Source: Batillaria attramentaria (taxonomy: Eukaryota; Mollusca; Gastropoda; Batillariidae). Taken from it: a stretch of DNA of 64,000 nucleotides. A model generated the notes under the pieces. That model was not told the DNA's origin. It did not search any database and worked only from the letters and a program-made list of their open reading frames with translations. The stretch spans positions 1,243,501-1,307,500 of the forward strand of contig JACVVK020000146.1 in the NCBI GenBank assembly GCA_018292915.2. The letters run 5' to 3'. Positions 58,135 to 64,000 of this stretch are shown here, piece after piece. Numbering within the stretch: position 1 is the stretch's first letter; every line of letters begins with the position of its first letter. A program made the translations under genes and the position numbers.

Positions 58135-58595
58135 CTGTTCTAGTCTATTCTTGAGATCGTGCCGTGCATGCATTCCGTGCTAGGATAGTTTCGGGAGTCA
58201 ACGTTGTCACGTTGAGGTGGTTTCTCCTTGCATGTGGTGACTAAATTTGTGGAGATTCATAGCCATTCGCAGGTTGCATAGATGTTCGTCGATAATGAAT
58301 GATTATTATTGGTCATTCCTTGAACATGTGCATGGTGTATTGGCTCACGTGTGTGCGTATCGTTATGACCGTCAGACATTTCAGCAAGCAGACTTGAATT
58401 CTAATATTGAAAAATATTCCTAGAATCGCCGTTGGAAACACAGCATGTGCTACAGTGCATATTGGTGGTACTGTATAACAAAAAAACAAAAAAATGGTCA
58501 ACGAGAAAAAAAAGCAAGCCCAAAAAATAAATAAAATAAAAAATAAAGAAAAAGAAGAAGAAGAAGAAAAAAAAACAAAAAACAAAAAAACAAAA

Positions 58596-58682
58596 AACCG
58601 AAGGTACCCGGCCGGGAATCGAACTCAGACCCGAGCATTGCAAGTCCAGAGCTCTACCACTTGACTGTACCGGCTCCCAGTA
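58596..58682 (-). mobile_element. SINE family A head with A/T-rich tail
   Basis: On the minus strand it reads GGGAGCCGGTACAGTCAAG, then GTGGTAGAGC and a B-box-like GAGTTCGATTCCC, followed by T-rich sequence instead of the family body. It is a head-only or chimeric copy. Confidence 0.6.
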
Positions 58683-61156
58683 ATCGGGAATGGGGAAAAG
58701 GAAAACAAACAAACAAATAATAATAATAATAATAATACCTCGGTCACGCAGGTAGCACTCAGTCAGATTTATCACCGATCTCCAATGATTGAACTCAACT
58801 TTCGGGTGCCGCAGCATTATCATGGGTTCTCTTCCAAACCACTGACTTTTTGATGACTGCAGTGATTGACTGTGTGTCTTCAAGCCTTACCTGGAGCTGG
58901 TAATCGTTATCAGCAGTATAGTGTACCCTTATCAATTTTCCACCTGGCTGATTTTTTTTCAGATTTCTTTGAAACTCAAATGGTTCAAAGAAAATGTTTA
59001 TCACAGTCAGAATTATGTTTTGAGCCATGCACTTCACTTTTCTGAGTCAAGTTTGAAAGCAAAGTTCTCGTGGCGAAAAAAAAAAAAAAAAAAAACCCAA
59101 CAAACCCTACTGTACGTAGCTGTAATCAAGCTGTGGAAAAGGAAAAAAAAATCTTCGATTCTTAATGAAGATAAATGAAACAGGGAAACAAATCTAAACT
59201 AGAAGTTGTAAAGAATACATCTGTGGCGGCATCAGCAGCAAGATATCCCATCTTAATGGGTCACTGGAAACAAACCGTATCTATTTAATGAGGACATACC
59301 AGCGGCGGCGTTAGAAAAATGTCAGAATAGCAAAAGATTCAAAATAAAAAGGAAAACTTGTGGTATTGTGATCTAGGAAGTGGTAAATTAAGGACGGCGC
59401 TAAATAGTGCAGAAAATGTATCCACTTCAGGTTTTACGGATTTTCCCTCACAAATTGATCTTTACTGTTATCCAGAGGACATTGTGGGCTTCTTATTGAC
59501 GTCGATGGAAAACAAAGAAATACGAAGCACCAGCGCACAGAACTAAATACTGCAGTAACCCATGTGCTTTAGCTCATGAGACCAGACGGAAAGCGGGTAT
59601 ACACGACCACGTGCAGAGGATCAGTGCTTTCGCCGTGCGTGAACTCCGTCTTCTAGACAGATTTCGACGCTCTAAACGTGGAATACCTCGCTATATACCA
59701 TCCAGGCTTTCCGCCTAGAACCCACCGTACAATAGGGGCCAACACAGGAACATCGCACTGGACATACTCCCAAATTTCACCAGCCACTGACTTGTTCGAG
59801 TCCTGCATTACAGGATCAGTTGCTGGGAATTACAAGACTTACACTGAGCGGCCTTTCCACTGTGTGCCCAGAAACTGGTTATTCGCAAGGCCCCAAAAAG
59901 GCAAGAGGATATTCAGAATTGTCCGCAAGGGTCCGAAAAAGGCAAGAAGGATATTCAGAGACAAAACCTTTGGACGGACGTCATAGAGCAAAAAAAGAGA
60001 GCAGGGCTTACTGTGTGTCCCTGTGTACCATTGGTATCACGTGCTAGGGTTAGGCGCCGCGTGGTTCTCATTATGGTGTCACTGTCACGGAGGACTCTTC
60101 CGCGGGGAAAGTAATGAAAACCTGCATTAAACTCCAGTGGTTGAAGAAGTGAGTTTAAAGAGCCCCGCGATTTTGTTTTTTTTTTACGCCATATATTCTG
60201 TCTTTTTTAATATTTGTTTACCTTGGACTTTCCTGCTACTTGTTTTTAGCTGTGAAAAAAATTATTACTTTTTTTTTTTTTTTGGAAGGCTCATTGTCTT
60301 TCCCCAACCAGTGTTCCCCACCACCTACGCACATTCATCTCGGTCGCTTTTGGCTGGTACAGGGTGACAGTGTTGTTGTGGATATGACGTAACTGTCATT
60401 CTGTTCTTTACATCCTGTGCGCGCGTTCCTTTTTCATTGAAACCGATGGCGTTTTTCCAGCGTCGGTAGAGTTACCTAATCCATCATGGAGGGAAAGTGG
60501 GTTGCATGCTGTATTATATTGAAAGTATTGAAGGCACCACACGTTGTTCATTTTCTCTGCGTCAGACTGCCTGTCCGTTTTCAGGGTCGACTATCAATAT
60601 TTAAAAGCACTTCTTACTTGTGAAGTCACACAGTTTAACTTTCTTTGGAGTTCGTGCGTGGTGCCATACTGTGTGGAATGTGTAGCGATTTTCACAGTGT
60701 TTTCAGTCCTTGTTTTGTACAAGAGTAGTTCTAATAGCAACGGCAAGTTCGAAAATTGGTCTACAGACCAACATTTTTTTTTTTGTCCGCTGCTAATGCA
60801 GGTCATTTCATAATCTGTCTTACTGGAAGAGTATCTTGGTGATTTTTCGTCGTCTGAGGCTGGGTGTAGTGCTTAGGTTTCTTTATTTTAATTTTATTTT
60901 GTTTTTATTTTACCAGTATTTGGTGGTGTTCAACTTTTACAATTTTGTGTTTGATTATATTACTTTCAAAATCAAACATACTGCGTTAGGTAAGGAACGA
61001 TAATGATAAAAATAACGCAAAAGCTGCTCTCTGGATATCCCTGGATCCCTACATTACAGCACGTATGCAAAATACCACTACGTCGACAGCGTTGCAGCTG
61101 TAAAATAAAGTTTCATTGATTTATTCTATCAATGTGTGTGTTATTTTCTGTTGCAG

Positions 61157-61233
61157 ACCCCTCCCTGACAGCCCACCTGACTCAGGATCGGAACCGTACT
61201 CGCCACAGGACGACACGCCACAGTCAATAGCAG
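61157..61233 (+). CDS. MYRF: MYRF exon 4: LPDSPPDSGSE motif
   Basis: The acceptor TTTTCTGTTGCAG ends at 61156 and a CAG|GTCAGT donor follows at 61233/61234. Joined in phase with exon 3 it reads TPLPDSPPDSGSEPYSPQ and then DDTPQSIA, with one base left over. The string LPDSPPDSGSE is essentially identical to vertebrate MYRF just before the region leading to the Ndt80-type DNA-binding domain, and it is the strongest identification in this window. Coding length so far is 628 bp (209 codons plus one base). No following exon could be found in 61234-64000, so the rest of the gene lies beyond the window. Confidence 0.9.
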
Positions 61234-61467
61234 GTCAGTGCATCTAGTGATTGACTGGTGAAACACGCCGAATTCACTCCTAAGCGGGACATTTCTTTGC
61301 TTACGCAAAAATGGCTGAAGTACTTTTTAAACATACTTGATGGACTCCGATCGGCAGAATATACAGACAAAACAAACAAACAAACAAACCCAAGACTGAC
61401 ATAAGAAGTACCCGGCGCCATTTCATTGTACGCCCAAAAATGCCCCAGGTTCCTTCTGTTTATGCCA

Positions 61468-61754
61468 GGTTCCGCATGTAGAAGTCAAGGCATGGTTAGG
61501 GATTTTAGCCCTGAGTTAGGGTCTAACCTCGAACTAAAACTAGCTCTAGGGTTAAATTTTCTGTTGTTTTTGTTTTAAATCAGGAAGCGGGCCCATTCCA
61601 GCAAGATGCCTAAACTGTTATAGAAGGATTTATTTCTTCCTTCCTTCGCCTCCTTTTTTTAAAATATAATTTTTGCTTTTTGGTTTCTTTTGTCCTAGTC
61701 TGGGTTAGGCCCGTAGCCTTGGGTTAAATTAACCTCGACTTTTACATTCAGGCC
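61468..61754 (+). mobile_element. Harbinger-like MITE, copy 4 (diverged)
   Basis: The body matches the other three copies, but the ends have decayed (GGTTCCGCATG on the left, TTCAGGCC on the right) and no target duplication is visible. It is probably an older insertion, in MYRF intron 4. Confidence 0.72.
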
Positions 61755-61854
61755 TATGTCTTTACGGTCTTACGCGCCGTGTCTGTGAGCCTTCAAGTTG
61801 CCGGGCGAAAGTTAACTGTTGACATTTTAAAACTCTTAATGAGTTACCGCTCTT

Positions 61855-62200
61855 AAAGGGGCTTATGCTACCAGTTTTTATGCTCGCAGATCGTTCTGAG
61901 CTGTTTTCGTGGTATCTATCATCACACCATTTACACACCTGGACAGTGACAGCGTCTGTAATGCTGGCACTGAGCCGACAGAACATGCTCGATGACGCGG
62001 CGACTGACCACACTGCACGCTCCAGTGATGTAACAAAAGTCGTAGAATTTGAATGTTCGGCCGCTCAGTCGCGCAAAGTGTAGACAAAAGCATTGTATCG
62101 CATTAAGAGCTGTGCTAACCATCAAGATAGAGTATTGCGAGCGTACAGTCGCACCTACGAGCGATACTGTTCCAAAACATAAGCAGGCTTGGAAAAGGTG
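61855..62200 (-). repeat. Dispersed repeat family F, copy 3
   Basis: It matches 38085-38450 in reverse orientation over most of its length (for example ATGCTGGCACTGAGCCGACA and CATTGTATCGCATTAAGAGC). It lies in MYRF intron 4. Confidence 0.65.
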
Positions 62201-62527
62201 GAACAAGCCTGTTTAAATTTTTGTCTTTGAGGACGGAAGGGATTGGTTACCGAAGTGACGCAGCAAAACTTTCAGGCGCGTGTATGGCGACAACTGACGT
62301 CATTCAGTCGTCACACGGCAAAAGGCAGACACACAGCTCAGTCTCCATGCTCGCACATGCTGACTGGGGCTGTTTTGAATTGATCCTTGTTGTAGACCGA
62401 GCCGTTCTGTCAGTCTGATGGATCGAGTGAAGAGGGTTGATTGCCTAGCGATCTGTCTTTCAGCCATGACCTTTAACATGCTAAAATACGAGGCGGTTGC
62501 ATGGATAGGCCTATACTTTATAGCCTG

Positions 62528-62528
<1 letters not shown>

Positions 62529-62573
<45 letters not shown>
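62529..62573 (+). repeat. (CT)n array
   Basis: A CT tract is followed by a short duplication of CGTACTTTATTT (62573 and 62599). Confidence 0.9.
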
Positions 62574-62577
<4 letters not shown>

Positions 62578-62667
62578 TTTATTTCGAGTTCGAGTTCTCG
62601 TACTTTATTTAGCATTTGACAAATTCACTGATGTCATGCTTTTCTTGTTTTATGTATATCTACGCTA

Positions 62668-62751
<84 letters not shown>

Positions 62752-62846
62752 AAGAAATACTTGCAGTTTTCCTAGTCTTTGTAGTTTAACAAGGACAAGA
62801 TCGAAAAAAGGTCTGCGCACCTAATCTTTTATCCTTGTGAAATAAA

Positions 62847-62882
<36 letters not shown>
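62668..62882 (+). repeat. (GT)n - conserved linker - (CT)n repeat, copy 2
   Basis: The linker AAGGACAAGATCGAAAAAAG, then CCTAATCTTTTATCCTTGTG carries a polyadenylation-type AATAAA just before the (CT)n run. The block is therefore probably the 3' end of a retroposon. Confidence 0.7.
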
Positions 62883-62886
<4 letters not shown>

Positions 62887-63293
62887 CAACAGCCCGCATC
62901 CTGACTCCAGCGTGACACATTAGCACATGATTTTGATGGAGGTTGTGTTGGGGAGGAGGGGGTTGAGGTGGACTTTTGTATGCTTGCAGATCTGCTTTTG
63001 TAGGGCGGAAAATTTAGACAAGTCTTCTTCTGCTTCTTCTTATTTATTTATTTATTTATTTATTGTGGCTGTCAAAAATTAACAAGACAAGTTTTCTCGA
63101 TCTTGCAGTCAGCAAATGTTCACGCACTTTAAGTTTCCCTCTATAGGGATTACTAAAGTATTAACAATAAGATTCTTCTTATAAACAAACAAACAACAAC
63201 AACAACAAACCCGCGTGCACTTTGCTGAAAATTGTACAGACGCAAATTCAGTGCAAACGTTTGGATTTCGCTGTTGTTGTTGTTGTTGTTGTT

Positions 63294-63818
63294 GGTAATG
63301 CTGTTGTCTTGTAACACGTAATGGGATAAATGTTAAACATTTGACTGCCGATTTTCGGGAATAGTTGGTAATGCTGTTGTCTTATAACACGTAATGGGAT
63401 AAATGTTAAACATTTGACTGCCGATTTTCGGGAATAGTTTATGGTAATGCTGTTGTCTTGTAACACGTAATGGGATAAATGTTAAACATTTGACTGCCGA
63501 TTTTCGGGAATAGTTGTTGGTAATGCTGTTGTCTTATAACACGTAATGGGATAAATGTTAAACATTTGACTGCCGATTTTCGGGAATAGTTGTTGGTAAT
63601 GCTGTTGTCTTGTAACACGTAATGGGATAAATGTTAAACATTTGACTGCCGATTTTCGGGAATAGTTGTTGGTAATGCTGTTGTCTTATAACACGTAATA
63701 GGATAATTGTTAAACATTTGACTGCCGATTTTCGGGAATAGTTGTTGGTAATGCTGTTGTCTTGTAACACGTAATGGGATAAATGTTAAACATTTGACTG
63801 CCGATTTTCGGGAATAGT
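63294..63818 (+). repeat. 76-bp minisatellite, 7 copies, alternating subtypes
   Basis: Units start GGTAATGCTGTTGTCTT at 63294, 63367, 63443, 63519, 63595, 63671 and 63747 and end in GCCGATTTTCGGGAATAG. The base after GTCTT alternates G, A, G, A, G, A, G. Because 76 is not a multiple of three, the open frames seen on the minus strand are by-products. Confidence 0.95.
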
Positions 63819-64000
63819 ACGTAGCTGCTGTGCATACGCACTGTGCGTCTTTGCGTAGATTTTTCAAGTTTCCCACTTAAACCAGTGAAACTTTTATTGT
63901 CCTAGATACAGCCTCCTTCACGTCTTTATTTGTGACGCCCCCCCACGATTTGAGTCTGAAGTCACTTTTTGAAGTTTTTGAGGTTTTGATATGATCTTAC

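Larger units (their letters stand above)
50771..61156 (+). other. MYRF intron 3 (10386 bp)
   Basis: A GTGAGT donor and a TTGCAG acceptor bound the intron. It contains a LINE 3' fragment (50980-51357), several SINEs (51886, 53771, 54440, 55560, 58596) and one Harbinger-like MITE (57836). The stretches 52490-52970, 53110-53770, 54840-55550, 57130-57660 and 58690-61150 show no recognisable element or gene. An imperfect tandem duplication of about 38 bp sits near 59883-59960. Confidence 0.7.
61234..64000 (+). other. Start of MYRF intron 4
   Basis: Opens with GTCAGT. It holds a MITE, a family F repeat, microsatellites and the 76-bp minisatellite. No further MYRF exon was found, and unique stretches 62205-62520 and 62885-63290 show nothing recognisable. 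Confidence 0.7.

Noticed and set aside
59678..59986. 102-codon frame on the + strand
   Set aside because: Contains an imperfect tandem duplication giving the similar phrases RPQKGKRIFR and KGPKKARRIFR, but no known domain. Considered chance.
63294..63818. CRISPR-like array
   Set aside because: Units are contiguous with no unique spacers. This is a eukaryotic minisatellite.

Overview
The window is animal nuclear DNA, most likely from a mollusc and probably a gastropod. The coding exons are tiny and separated by introns of up to 37 kb. The DNA between them is packed with (GT)n, (GA)n and poly-C/poly-G arrays and with tRNA-derived SINEs. Genus-level identity is inference only.

One host gene is recognisable: the 5' part of a myelin regulatory factor (MYRF) orthologue on the + strand. 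Four coding exons with consensus splice sites and compatible phases lie at 2970-3012, 12765-12837, 50336-50770 and 61157-61233. Together they encode the first 209 residues plus one base. These are the conserved acidic N-terminus, a Pro/His/Gln-rich low-complexity stretch, and the family-typical LPDSPPDSGSE motif. The Ndt80-like DNA-binding domain, the autoproteolytic domain and the membrane segment must lie beyond position 64000. Introns 1-3 measure 9.75, 37.5 and 10.4 kb. A GC-rich region with a CRE-like site lies just upstream of exon 1.

Everything else is upstream sequence or intron, and most of the recognisable material is repetitive. It includes an apparently intact mariner element (12941-14265, complete D,D34D transposase, antisense to MYRF), four copies of a Harbinger-like MITE of about 290 bp, and two copies of a long hairpin element whose flanks are inverted rather than direct repeats. 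There are at least five tRNA-related SINE families, several with clear target-site duplications and nested insertions, and several LINE 3' ends. Local tandem arrays occur at 16.0-16.6, 17.8-18.1, 28.5-29.5 and 63.3-63.8 kb.

The most unusual block is 39840-42788. Two apparently identical 466-bp direct repeats bracket 2.0 kb that holds a degenerate telomere-like tract and a minus-strand open frame with the zinc-binding loop of a His-Me finger (I-PpoI-like) endonuclease. I cannot assign this arrangement to a transposon class I know. No tRNA, rRNA, CRISPR array or second host gene could be supported.
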